DNA from: Opitutia bacterium ISCC 52
Lineage (GTDB): Bacteria > Verrucomicrobiota > Verrucomicrobiia > Opitutales > UBA2995
Assembly: GCA_014529675.2 (NCBI GenBank)
Contig: CP076040.1
Coordinates: 3,367,894 to 3,431,893, forward strand
Direction of reading: 5' to 3'
DNA length: 64,000 nt
Part shown: piece after piece, positions 1 through 8,773 of the stretch
Layout of the letters: each line of letters opens with the position of its first letter
How positions within the stretch are numbered: position 1 is the stretch's first letter
The notes under the pieces: generated by a model
Told to the model about the DNA's origin: nothing
The model's input: only the letters and a program-made list of their open reading frames with translations
Database searches by the model: none
Program-made: the position numbers and the translations under genes

Positions 1-1460
1 TTGTCACTTTCCTGTTTTTGCAATCGGGAAGCTGGGCGAAGTCTTCTCCTGAACAGCCCAACATTATCTTCCTCCTCGCCGATGACATGGGCTATGGCGA
101 TCTGGGTAGTTTCGGTTCCAAGATCATTCAATCGCCCAACTTGGATCGGATGGCTTCCGAAGGCATGAAGCTGACTCAGTGCTATGCCGCAAGTCCGAAT
201 TGTTCTCCTGCTCGCACGGGAATGCTAACGGGTCGCACACCCTATCGAGTCGGCATGTATGACTTTGCCCGTTTCGAAACCCTCCATGTCCCAACCGATG
301 AAACCACAGTAGCTGAGAAGCTCAAGACTGCCGGTTATCAAACCATGTTTGCTGGAAAATGGCACCTCTCAGGTGACTTCTATTCAGGCAAACAACCCTA
401 CCCAGGAGATCATGGTTTCGATCATTGGCTAGCCCATGAAAGTAACTTTGGGAAAGACGCCAAAGGTTTCCTGAGGAACGGAAAGCCAGTCGAGCAAGTC
501 GAAGGCTGGATGAGCGAAGTGGTTGTGAACGAGACAATGGATTGGTTGGACCAACGGGATGAAGATAAACCGTTTTACGCCAACCTTTGGTTCAGCGAAC
601 CCCACACACCGGTTCTAGCTGCGGATGAATTTCGGACCCTTTATCCCAAAGAGAAAATAGCTTCTCACCTCGAGTATCTAAAAGTATCGGGCGGCCCAAC
701 GGTCAAACGTAGAGACGTACTCAAAGCCCCTGACCTTTACTTTGGTTGCGTAACCATGCTCGACCACCACATCGGTCGACTCCTCAAATACCTTGATGAA
801 AAAGGGCTCACAGAAAACACTCTAATAGTTTTCACTTCCGACAACGGCCCCGAACACCGGACACCCACTGCCTTCGGTAGCTCGGCCAACTTGAGCGGCG
901 CCAAGGGGCACATGCACGAAGGCGGGATCCGCGTTCCCGGCATCGTCCGTTGGCCCGGCCGAGTCGAAGCGGGAAGCGTCAACGATGAACCTATAAACGG
1001 AACAGATTGGCTTCCCACCTTCTGTGCAGCAGCAGGCATCAATCCTACTTCCGAAAAACCTCTCGATGGCACCAACACGCTCCCGGCTCTAGTTGATCAA
1101 AAGGAACTCGACCGTGAGGTCCCCCTCTTCTGGTGGCTCTGGCACGCTCGCGGTGGATTTGAAACCGCTATGCGCATAGGCGACTACAAGCTGCTCGCGA
1201 CCATGGTTCCCCAAAAAGACCCCGGAAGCAGCAATGACGCTGTTCATCCCGAGGGATGGTCTATTTTGAAATTTATTAAAGAAGCTGAGCTCTCTCGCTT
1301 TACACTCTACAATCTCGAGAAAGATCCGGCAGAGCAAAACAACCTGGCGACTAAGCAAGCAAAACGATTCGAACGCCTCAAGAACCGCATGGTGGGGCTA
1401 TACGAGGAGATCCAAGCCGAAGGCCCGGACATAGACATGTATCGGAAGCAGAGAAATTAA
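1..1460 (+). CDS. S1-family sulfatase, 5' end outside window
   Basis: Probable secreted sulfate-ester hydrolase acting on a polysaccharide; the exact substrate cannot be read. The frame is open from base 3, and the first residues (VTFLFLQSGSWA) look like the end of a signal peptide, so the true start lies upstream of the window. The metal-binding segment NIIFLLADDMGYGD is followed by the signature CSPAR, whose Cys codon at bases 201-203 would be converted to formylglycine. GKWHLSG and TSDNGPEH are further S1 landmarks. About 480 residues are present, a normal length for the family. It is the first visible gene of a plus-strand run with a symporter, a uronate-dehydrogenase-like enzyme and a lyase-like protein, which suggests a role in sulfated uronate-containing glycan use. 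Confidence 0.95.
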   Translation, partial: VTFLFLQSGSWAKSSPEQPNIIFLLADDMGYGDLGSFGSKIIQSPNLDRMASEGMKLTQCYAASPNCSPARTGMLTGRTPYRVGMYDFARFETLHVPTDETTVAEKLKTAGYQTMFAGKWHLSGDFYSGKQPYPGDHGFDHWLAHESNFGKDAKGFLRNGKPVEQVEGWMSEVVVNETMDWLDQRDEDKPFYANLWFSEPHTPVLAADEFRTLYPKEKIASHLEYLKVSGGPTVKRRDVLKAPDLYFGCVTMLDHHIGRLLKYLDEKGLTENTLIVFTSDNGPEHRTPTAFGSSANLSGAKGHMHEGGIRVPGIVRWPGRVEAGSVNDEPINGTDWLPTFCAAAGINPTSEKPLDGTNTLPALVDQKELDREVPLFWWLWHARGGFETAMRIGDYKLLATMVPQKDPGSSNDAVHPEGWSILKFIKEAELSRFTLYNLEKDPAEQNNLATKQAKRFERLKNRMVGLYEEIQAEGPDIDMYRKQRN

Positions 1461-1548
1461 TAGGCGTATCCAAATTTTCTGGTCGAAGACTCGAACCCGT
1501 TCTTGCAGTTCTAGTGCGACATCCCCATAAAAGGATCAGAATCGCGCA

Positions 1549-2088
1549 ATGGACACGACACAGGACAACAAACTCATCTATGTACTCCTGGCTATCTCAT
1601 CTGCACTGGGGCTGATCCTTATCTTCATCGGATTTGCCGAGCCGGTTGCGGATCCTGGAGGCACTAACCACCCGAGTATAGCCAGCATGAAAATCGGCGG
1701 GGATGGGGCTGCGCGCATAGCCTTTATCGGCCACTATGGGTTCGCGTTTATATCTCTGGTCTTTCTGATGATCGTTAGCCTGGCCGCTTTTGGTGTGTCC
1801 CCCAAAAAGAGGACCCGAGAGTTCTGGATTTATGCAGGCGCAGCGTTTGCGTTCACGATGCTGGTTTCCTGGAAGCTTTTCATGAGTCATCAGGCATTTC
1901 TCGAAAGCGGTGAAACCACCTATTCATTCGGGTTCCCTACACCTACTGCCTGGCAGCTATATGGAACCTGGCTGTGCGCTATTCCGTTGGTAGCCATTTA
2001 CACCTTCGGGTTTAGAAAATTTATTTATACACCGGAGGACGAGGAATCTTTTAACCAGTTACTCAAAAGCAAATCGGAATCCGATTAG
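1549..2088 (+). CDS. Small four-helix membrane protein upstream of symporter
   Basis: I do not recognise the family. The 179-residue protein has about four hydrophobic segments, near residues 8-28, 60-85, 98-115 and 135-155, a short charged loop (SPKKRTREF) and an acidic, soluble C-terminus. It lacks a cleavable signal peptide. The stop is only 8 bases from the ATG of the SSS symporter, so the two are almost certainly co-transcribed. Some SSS transporters are encoded next to a small membrane partner (for example the DUF485 and DUF4212 types), but I do not see the sequence of those families here. A role as accessory subunit of the symporter is an inference from position and topology. Confidence 0.8.
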   Translation: MDTTQDNKLIYVLLAISSALGLILIFIGFAEPVADPGGTNHPSIASMKIGGDGAARIAFIGHYGFAFISLVFLMIVSLAAFGVSPKKRTREFWIYAGAAFAFTMLVSWKLFMSHQAFLESGETTYSFGFPTPTAWQLYGTWLCAIPLVAIYTFGFRKFIYTPEDEESFNQLLKSKSESD

Positions 2089-2096
2089 TCATCTGT

Positions 2097-3593
2097 ATGG
2101 AAGGCTTTAGACAAGAAATTATCGTCGGTGCGGTACTCCTCTACATGGTGTTCTGTATCGTTACCGGAATTTGGGCAATGCGCCGCACTCACAATGCGTC
2201 CGATTTTTTCATAGCGGGACGTGGCCTGGGACCCATCGTATTAGCACTGGCTTTATTTTCGAGCACCTTAAGCGGTTTTGGATTCGTGGGCGGTCCCGGA
2301 CTCGTTTACTCCATCGGAGCCAGTTCGTTCTGGATGGTGGCTGTTTCTTCCACCGGCTATGCATTGGCCTTCTTTTTAGTAGCTAAACGTATTCGCATGA
2401 TCGCCGAAGTGCGGGATTGTATCTCACTACCGGATGTAGTGGTGGCGCGCTATAAAAGCCAAACAGTACAACTGCTCATAGCGATCACGATTGTGCTCGG
2501 TGTCATGGGTTACCTTGCAACACAAATACTAGCCATGGCCGTGGTCATGCAGGCGATTCTTTCCGGCACTGAAATGTTTGCCAGCATTGGACTGGTAACC
2601 TGCGTAATCGTTTCATCCGCGGTACTCATTTTCTATTGTGTCTCGGGTGGAATTATCGCTTCGGTTTACACCGACCTGGTTCAAGGCTCCATTATGATCG
2701 TAGCCGGGACTTTGATCCTATTCACTGCCATGTCGGTATTTGACGGAGGCATACAGGAAGCCACCTCCATTATCGTGGCTGATGACCCGGAATCCATGAT
2801 GCCCTTCGGTGCGGCTGGTATCATCGCCTCCATGGGTTGGTTCTTCGTCTTTGGTCTTGGGATGGCCGGTCAGCCTCACCTGATCACCAAAATGATGATG
2901 AATCGAAAAATGGCGGAAAATCGCACCATTTTGCCCATGTCCTTATTTGGTTATATAATGGCGGCCTTGTTATGGGTATCCATCGGAGTCGTCATGCGTG
3001 CAGCCGTTATCGATGGAAAGATCTCTCCATTGGCGCTACCGGATGATGCTGCGTCGGCGTTCCTTTCCATATTCACAAACCCCTTGCTGGCGGGTGTGGT
3101 TTTTGCAGGCCTGTTTGCTGCCATCATGTCCACCTCCGATGCATTTCTAAATATTGGAACAGCGGCGATCATCCACGACATACCAAAAGCCATTCGCGGA
3201 AAAAGTATTCAAAACGAATTGTTCTGGGCTCGAATGGTCACAGCACTCCTCGCAATCGTAGCGGCTGCCTTTGCACTGTATTCACATTACAAAGACGCCA
3301 CTCTGGTCGCACTACTGGGAGCTTTCGGCTGGGGAACCTTCGCGGCCTCTATATTCCCTGTCGTAGCCATCGGCCTAAACTGGAAAGGGGCCACCGTCAG
3401 CGGTGCGGTCGCGGCCATCGTAACGGCTTTGACCATCAACCTTAGTACTCAACTGTTTGGAATAACATTCCCTTATGGCATGAATGGTCAACTGGTAGCC
3501 TTCGTAAGTTCGATGATCCTGTTCATGGGTGTATCGCTTTTCACGACCAAGACGAAGCTGGATCCGGACATTGAGCGCATGATGGATATTTGA
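2097..3593 (+). CDS. Sodium:solute symporter (SSS family)
   Basis: Inner-membrane cation-coupled transporter, probably for a sugar acid or similar product of the surrounding polysaccharide enzymes. The 498-residue protein is hydrophobic throughout with about 13 predicted helices, usual for SSS. The N-terminal pattern NASDFFIAGRGLGP followed by SSTLSGFGFVGGPG matches the first two helices of this family, and the segment around LFAAIMSTSDAFLNIGTA matches the helix carrying conserved Na+-site Ser/Thr residues. It follows the four-helix protein by 8 bases and precedes the dehydrogenase gene by 29 bases, fitting one operon. Substrate assignment is inference from neighbours only. Confidence 0.93.
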   Translation: MEGFRQEIIVGAVLLYMVFCIVTGIWAMRRTHNASDFFIAGRGLGPIVLALALFSSTLSGFGFVGGPGLVYSIGASSFWMVAVSSTGYALAFFLVAKRIRMIAEVRDCISLPDVVVARYKSQTVQLLIAITIVLGVMGYLATQILAMAVVMQAILSGTEMFASIGLVTCVIVSSAVLIFYCVSGGIIASVYTDLVQGSIMIVAGTLILFTAMSVFDGGIQEATSIIVADDPESMMPFGAAGIIASMGWFFVFGLGMAGQPHLITKMMMNRKMAENRTILPMSLFGYIMAALLWVSIGVVMRAAVIDGKISPLALPDDAASAFLSIFTNPLLAGVVFAGLFAAIMSTSDAFLNIGTAAIIHDIPKAIRGKSIQNELFWARMVTALLAIVAAAFALYSHYKDATLVALLGAFGWGTFAASIFPVVAIGLNWKGATVSGAVAAIVTALTINLSTQLFGITFPYGMNGQLVAFVSSMILFMGVSLFTTKTKLDPDIERMMDI

Positions 3594-3622
3594 CCTATTG
3601 CACGAAGCACGATCCAAGTTAC

Positions 3623-4429
3623 ATGCAGAAACAATCCATTCTTATCACTGGCGTTTACGGGCTGGTTGGAAGCTGTATTTATAGACACTTGTCTGCAAAG
3701 CCCGATTGGTACGATGTTTATGGATTGGATCGAAACAAAGAAAGATCATCGCGCCTTCACCCAGACGAGTTCACCGAAGTGCCAGAAGACCGTTTTATTT
3801 TATCGGACCTGTCGAATGAAGGTGAGCTTAAAAAGCAGTTTAAGGGAATCAATACCATCGTCCATATGGCCGCTGATCCCGACGACCAAGCTGCTTGGGA
3901 AAGCACATTAAAAAATAACATAGAAGCCACTCAGCACCTGTTTGAGGCCGCTAAGGCTTCAGGAATTGGACGAGTGATCTATGCGAGTTCCATCCAAGTA
4001 AGTTTTGGATATTTCCGTAATATGGAGCCCTATAAGAGCATCTACGAGATGGACTATAAAAACGTCCCGGAATCGTATGATCACATTTCTGTCACAGCTC
4101 CTACCTGGCCGGTAAACTTTTATGGCTCAAGCAAGGTTTTTGGAGAGGCACTGGCACGTATGTATAGCAGCACAACAGATCTGTCCTGTATCTGTATCCG
4201 GATGGGCGGCATCCACTCTAAGGATCAAGTACCGCAAGCTGTTTTGCCAAACGCGAGCACCAAGAACGACATGGTTCGCCTGGTCGAGTGCTGCCTAAGA
4301 GCCCCCGATAGTGTTCAGTTTGAAATTCTCTACGGCCTTTCAAATAGTGATTACCGATGGGTAGACTTAAAGCACTCTGAAGATGCAGTCGGGTACTTAC
4401 CGGAAGACAGTATACATTTAGAGGCTTAA
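3623..4429 (+). CDS. NAD-dependent epimerase/dehydratase family, uronate-dehydrogenase-like
   Basis: Extended short-chain dehydrogenase, 268 residues. The NAD-binding motif ITGVYGLVGS sits at residues 8-17 and the catalytic Tyr-x-x-x-Lys is Y167 and K171 in FYGSSKVFGE, preceded by the YASS strand. The ending, with the segment ILYGLSNSDYRWVDLKHS and a short C-terminus, resembles bacterial uronate dehydrogenases, which oxidise glucuronate or galacturonate to the aldaro-lactone in the cytoplasm. A longer reading from a TTG at 3590 overlaps the symporter stop, but the ATG at 3623 starts right at the Rossmann strand and is preferred. Being next to a symporter and a lyase-like gene supports uronate oxidation; other sugar dehydrogenases of the family remain possible. 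Confidence 0.85.
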   Translation: MQKQSILITGVYGLVGSCIYRHLSAKPDWYDVYGLDRNKERSSRLHPDEFTEVPEDRFILSDLSNEGELKKQFKGINTIVHMAADPDDQAAWESTLKNNIEATQHLFEAAKASGIGRVIYASSIQVSFGYFRNMEPYKSIYEMDYKNVPESYDHISVTAPTWPVNFYGSSKVFGEALARMYSSTTDLSCICIRMGGIHSKDQVPQAVLPNASTKNDMVRLVECCLRAPDSVQFEILYGLSNSDYRWVDLKHSEDAVGYLPEDSIHLEA

Positions 4430-4507
4430 GGTATTTTTTCTTTGCTGAAGAACTGGGATTCCGATGGCATATCGGAAGGAGTTAACCCTAAGATTCAGAT
4501 CTACCCC

Positions 4508-5851
4508 ATGAGTAATAAAATAGAACGACGCACTTTCATAAAAAGCGGCGTAGCGGCCAGCCTCGCCCTATCTACAGCGCCCGCCATCCTCCAAGGCAAA
4601 GACGATCGAAAGATCAAACTGGGAATCATCGGTATCGGTGGCCGTGGAACGGGTATGCTCAAGACAACCATGCGATTACCCAACGTTAGCGTGACCGCCG
4701 TTTGTGATACATTTCCGAGAAACCTGAAAGCGGCACAAGACCTGGTTGAGAAAACGCAAGGGGCAAGGCCCGATGGCTATGCTGACCACGAACTGTCCTA
4801 TTTGGATCTTTTAGAACGGGATGATCTGGATGGCGTGATTATTTGCACCCCCTGGGAGCTACACATTCCCATGACCATAGCGGCCATGAAGGCGGGTAAA
4901 TATGCGGCGACAGAGGTAGGACCTGCTTCGTCAGTCGACGAGTGCTGGGAACTCGTCAACACCTATGAGGAAACACGAGTCCCCTGCATGCTTTTGGAAA
5001 ACTACTGCTATTTTCGATACAACATGGCCGTGCTGAACATGGTGCGCCAGGGTCTCTTTGGAGAATTGATTCATTGCACCTGTGGTTATGGGCACGACCT
5101 GCGTGAGCGCATTGTTCTTGGAAAAGGAACAGGACCGACCGCCAAAGGAGAGGGTGATTACCGATCGACTCACAACGAACATCGCAATGGAGAGCTTTAT
5201 CCGACGCATGGTTTCGGTCCCATAGCTCAATGCCTGAATATCCAACGCGGTAATCGCATTCAACACCTGACATCCACCGCTTCCAAATCGCGAGGACTCA
5301 GCCAATGGTCTAAAGACAATCTCGATTCAAGTCACAAGCGGCGAAACATTCATTGGAACCAGGGTGACATCGTAACAACCACGTTGAAATGCTTTAACGG
5401 AGAGACCGTGGTCATGACCTTTGATACACGACTGCCCCGCCCCATGAGTTTCATGTATCAGGTTCAAGGAACGGCTGGCATGTGGATGCAAGATGGGGAT
5501 TCTTCCTCCAAGGAAAAATCAGTGATCTACCTCGATGGCAAAAGCCCGAAGCACCAATGGGAACCCTTTGGACCCTTCCAGGAAAAGTATGAGCACCCTC
5601 TCTGGAAAAGTTATTTGCATGAAGCGGAAACAGCCGGTCACGGCGGAACCGATTTTCTCGAGCTGCGCGAATTTGTCGCCTGTATCAGGAATCAATCTTC
5701 GCCTCCCATTGACGCTTATGATGCAGCGGCCTGGATGGCCATTGCTCCACTCTCTGAAGCATCGATTTCCACCGGCAGCTCCCCCATGGCTTTCCCCGAC
5801 TTTACCGACGGCGCCTGGATGACGAACAAACCCATCTTTGGACTCGTCTAA
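4508..5851 (+). CDS. Gfo/Idh/MocA family protein, GH109-like, Tat-exported
   Basis: NAD-dependent oxidoreductase-fold protein of 447 residues. The leader RRTFIKSGVAAS is a twin-arginine type signal, followed by a Rossmann start (KLGIIGIGGRGTGM). The segments LLENYCYF, VRQGLFGELIH and YPTHGFGP (Tyr about residue 231, His 234) closely resemble GH109 proteins, which cleave alpha-N-acetylgalactosaminides by an NAD-dependent redox mechanism. A glycosidase or periplasmic sugar oxidoreductase is therefore likely. The longer frame begins at a TTG at 4442; the ATG at 4508 places the Tat motif correctly at the N-terminus. Downstream of the uronate-dehydrogenase-like gene in the same run. Real substrate unknown. 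Confidence 0.88.
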   Translation: MSNKIERRTFIKSGVAASLALSTAPAILQGKDDRKIKLGIIGIGGRGTGMLKTTMRLPNVSVTAVCDTFPRNLKAAQDLVEKTQGARPDGYADHELSYLDLLERDDLDGVIICTPWELHIPMTIAAMKAGKYAATEVGPASSVDECWELVNTYEETRVPCMLLENYCYFRYNMAVLNMVRQGLFGELIHCTCGYGHDLRERIVLGKGTGPTAKGEGDYRSTHNEHRNGELYPTHGFGPIAQCLNIQRGNRIQHLTSTASKSRGLSQWSKDNLDSSHKRRNIHWNQGDIVTTTLKCFNGETVVMTFDTRLPRPMSFMYQVQGTAGMWMQDGDSSSKEKSVIYLDGKSPKHQWEPFGPFQEKYEHPLWKSYLHEAETAGHGGTDFLELREFVACIRNQSSPPIDAYDAAAWMAIAPLSEASISTGSSPMAFPDFTDGAWMTNKPIFGLV

Positions 5852-5882
5852 TGGTTCGATAAAACACTTTAACTATCTAGAA

Positions 5883-7319
5883 ATGAAAAGAAGAGATTTT
5901 GTAAAAACAGCCCTGGCAGTGCCAGTCGCGGGCGTAATACCCAAGTGGTCATGGGCCTCAGATAAAACAGAGGGCATCCTCCCATTTGGCTACAAAGGTG
6001 GAAAGAAGATGCTTTATGACAACCGTCAGCGACCACAAGCCGTCTATTTAAACGGTAAGGTATTTATTGGTTACAAAGGCAACTCCGTTGAACGCGTAAC
6101 AGCCAACAACGGTGATCGCTCCGGGGGTGGTAAAGCGTATACCCTGCTCATCAGCTACGATCCCAAAACGAGAACCTTTTCGGAACCCGTACACTTGGGA
6201 AAGCCGACCACCGACCATCACTATTGTCCCATTGTGTGGGCCGATAACGAAGGTCACCTCCATGTGCTTCATGGCTGCCACAGAACGCCTGGCACTCACT
6301 TGATTTCCAAGAAACCAGGAGAAATGGGTACGGACGAATCATCGGGTTGGATCAAGGCCCAGGATATTGCTTCCGGCATGTCCTACCCCACCCTGTTTCA
6401 AGTGTATGACAACAGCCAGGTGATCTATTATCGAACCGCCGGTCACACCAGTTCCTGGACCTACAGCCTCAGCACAGACAATGGTCGCACCTGGAAGGCA
6501 CGCGACAAAGATGTCACGGACCTCGACTTGGTATCGCATCCAGATTGGTCCACCTACCACTGTAAAGTAACCAGTGCCGATGGGCGTTTCTTACATGTCA
6601 TTTTCACCGACTACGATGACAACAAAGCCAAAGAGCCCAGGCGGTTCTATAATCCACGCTACAAGCACGAGGTGAGTAATGAGTGGAAATATAATCTGTC
6701 CTATGTGAAAATAAATCTCGAGACCCAAGAGGTGCTTAACGAACGTAATGAAGTACTCGATACACCGGTTGATTATTACACCGCCAAAGAAAAGTGCATG
6801 ATCTGGGACACCGATTGGCGCGGTGCTGGTGTTCCTCCAGCAGTGATGTTGGATGAAAACAACAATCCGGCGTTACTGCACGTGTTGTCCGAACAGGACA
6901 TAAGAACACACACTTACTATTATGTAAGAAAAGATGTTACCGGCCGCTGGGTTCAGACACCTATCACTGCATCCAATCACCAATGGAATAGTGGCTATAT
7001 TCGTAGAGACAAAAAAGGTCACATCCACGCCTATGTAATCGTTGGAGAAGGTTACCTTGATCTTGAAGGGGTTAACAACTCCCACGGCGGAGGAAGGATC
7101 GAGCAATGGATTTCAAAAGACAAAGGTTATAGCTGGAGTAAGCATCGAGACATTTCGCCTGATCCTAAAAAGTATGCGGGCATGCGTTACAACAATGTGC
7201 AACCCGTACTACGCCCGGACGGTTCTGCAGTAGATGGGATGCTCTTGTTCTACGGTTGGAAGCACGAGCGTGAGCCTGATGGTGTGGCGTTTCTGTTGGA
7301 CGAGAGCAAGAAAGCATAG
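5883..7319 (+). CDS. BNR_4 beta-propeller protein, possible PL24/PL25-type lyase
   Basis: Exported protein of 478 residues with an RRDFVKTA Tat-like leader. The body has the layout of the BNR repeat family PF15892: repeated blades, Asp-box-like pieces such as STDNGRTW and SKDKGYSWS, and the conserved His segment DHHYCP (H112, H113) followed by HVLHGCH (H130, H133). Ulvan lyases of PL24 and PL25 are seven-bladed propellers of this family and use His, Tyr and Arg residues in the same region. With a sulfatase and a uronate-dehydrogenase-like gene beside it, cleavage of a sulfated uronate polysaccharide is a good hypothesis, but non-lyase members are common. The ATG at 5883 is chosen over an upstream TTG because it starts the leader. 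Confidence 0.85.
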   Translation: MKRRDFVKTALAVPVAGVIPKWSWASDKTEGILPFGYKGGKKMLYDNRQRPQAVYLNGKVFIGYKGNSVERVTANNGDRSGGGKAYTLLISYDPKTRTFSEPVHLGKPTTDHHYCPIVWADNEGHLHVLHGCHRTPGTHLISKKPGEMGTDESSGWIKAQDIASGMSYPTLFQVYDNSQVIYYRTAGHTSSWTYSLSTDNGRTWKARDKDVTDLDLVSHPDWSTYHCKVTSADGRFLHVIFTDYDDNKAKEPRRFYNPRYKHEVSNEWKYNLSYVKINLETQEVLNERNEVLDTPVDYYTAKEKCMIWDTDWRGAGVPPAVMLDENNNPALLHVLSEQDIRTHTYYYVRKDVTGRWVQTPITASNHQWNSGYIRRDKKGHIHAYVIVGEGYLDLEGVNNSHGGGRIEQWISKDKGYSWSKHRDISPDPKKYAGMRYNNVQPVLRPDGSAVDGMLLFYGWKHEREPDGVAFLLDESKKA

Positions 7320-7345
7320 AATCGCTACGCTGATAAGCCCGTATT

Positions 7346-8737
7346 ATGAAACGTAATATCCTTAGAGGACTGACTCTACTTCTCTTTATTTCTGCATCGC
7401 TCGAAGGAAGCAACTCACCCATCCGGGAACGCCTGATGGGAGCTGCCTATCTAGATAACCAAGCCTATCATCTGCTCGAGGAGATGTCGGATCGCTTTGG
7501 TGGACGTATCACAGGATCAGCATCGAACGAACAATCGATGACATTTATTCAAGAAGCTTTGGAGAAAGAAGGGATCAAATCGTGGCAAGAATCCTTTACC
7601 TTCCCGGGCTGGGTTCGGGGTAAGGACGAAGCGGTTTTAATTGAGCCTGTGAACCGACCCTTGAGAGCGATTGCACTTGGTTACGTTCAATCCCATCCAA
7701 GCTTTTCGGCAGAGGTCACACTCATCGACAAATCGAAGGAGGAAGAAATAACGGCAGAGTTGAAGGGTAAAATCGGGCTGGTCCCTGCGAACGTCAAATT
7801 GAGCACCAAGACGATTGATCTCCTGGTGAATGAACGTGGGCTCAAAGGCCTTCTCCTGATCAACCGTAAGAACGGAGGACAACTCCTGGCTCGAACACAG
7901 CACCGTGAGGGCAGTCCTTCACCCATACCGGTTTATACAATCACTGAAGAAGAAGGACACTGGCTAAAACGACTCATTAAACGAGGAGAAACTCCAAGCG
8001 TTCAATTGACCACGCGATCAGAGACCAAACCAATGCGAACGGCCAACCTGGTAGCCACACTCCCCGGTCAAGTAGAAGAGAAGATCGTCATCGGAGCACA
8101 CTTCGATTCCTGGGATCTTGGTCAGGGAGCTTTGGACAATGGATTGGGAATTGCCCAGGCCTATGACGTCGCTCGACTCTTGAAAGCCATCCACCCGAAT
8201 AATCACTACACCCTGGAGTTTGTTTGGTTCAACGCAGAGGAATTTGGCCTGTATGGATCTTATGCCTACATGGAGAAACACAAGAACGATCCAATAAGGG
8301 CTATGATCAACATGGACATGGTCGGAGACCCCATCGGGATCAATGCCATGGGATTCGACTCGCTGATTCCTTTCCTCGAAGAATTTTCAAATCAGCTAAA
8401 CGCGCTCTCCTTCACAAGAGCCATGGACAACAAACCCTGGAATGGAAGCGATCACATGCCTTTCATTATACAAGGCATTCCTTCGATCACGCTCTACGCT
8501 CCGATCAATGAAGCATCATCCCGATTCTATCACGACTTTGGTGATACCTTCGATAAAGTGGATGAAACAACCCTTTCAAAATCCATCGCGATCATCAGCC
8601 TCTTAGCCTATGAGTTGGCTAATGACGATAAGCTCAACCTACCCCGTCTTACCGAAGAGGAAACCATCGCCCTGCTTCGTAAAGCCAAACTCGAGAACCC
8701 ATTACGGGAATCTGGATACTGGCCGTTCGCCGATTGA
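7346..8737 (+). CDS. M28 family metallopeptidase, secreted
   Basis: Zinc aminopeptidase-type enzyme, 463 residues with a short signal peptide (RGLTLLLFISASLEG). A protease-associated-like region occupies roughly residues 100-230. The M28 core follows: IGAHFDSWD (His about 252), GALDNGLG with the bridging Asp, FNAEEFGLYGS with the catalytic Glu and a metal Glu, NMDMVGD, and a late His in RFYHDFGDTFDKV. All expected metal ligands are visible. It lies 26 bases after the BNR_4 gene, in the same orientation. Its link to glycan use is unclear; it may process peptides attached to the material being degraded. The family call is firm, the substrate is not known. Confidence 0.94.
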   Translation: MKRNILRGLTLLLFISASLEGSNSPIRERLMGAAYLDNQAYHLLEEMSDRFGGRITGSASNEQSMTFIQEALEKEGIKSWQESFTFPGWVRGKDEAVLIEPVNRPLRAIALGYVQSHPSFSAEVTLIDKSKEEEITAELKGKIGLVPANVKLSTKTIDLLVNERGLKGLLLINRKNGGQLLARTQHREGSPSPIPVYTITEEEGHWLKRLIKRGETPSVQLTTRSETKPMRTANLVATLPGQVEEKIVIGAHFDSWDLGQGALDNGLGIAQAYDVARLLKAIHPNNHYTLEFVWFNAEEFGLYGSYAYMEKHKNDPIRAMINMDMVGDPIGINAMGFDSLIPFLEEFSNQLNALSFTRAMDNKPWNGSDHMPFIIQGIPSITLYAPINEASSRFYHDFGDTFDKVDETTLSKSIAIISLLAYELANDDKLNLPRLTEEETIALLRKAKLENPLRESGYWPFAD

Positions 8738-8773
8738 TGATTGGCATCTGATTAACTCAAACCACCACCGCAC

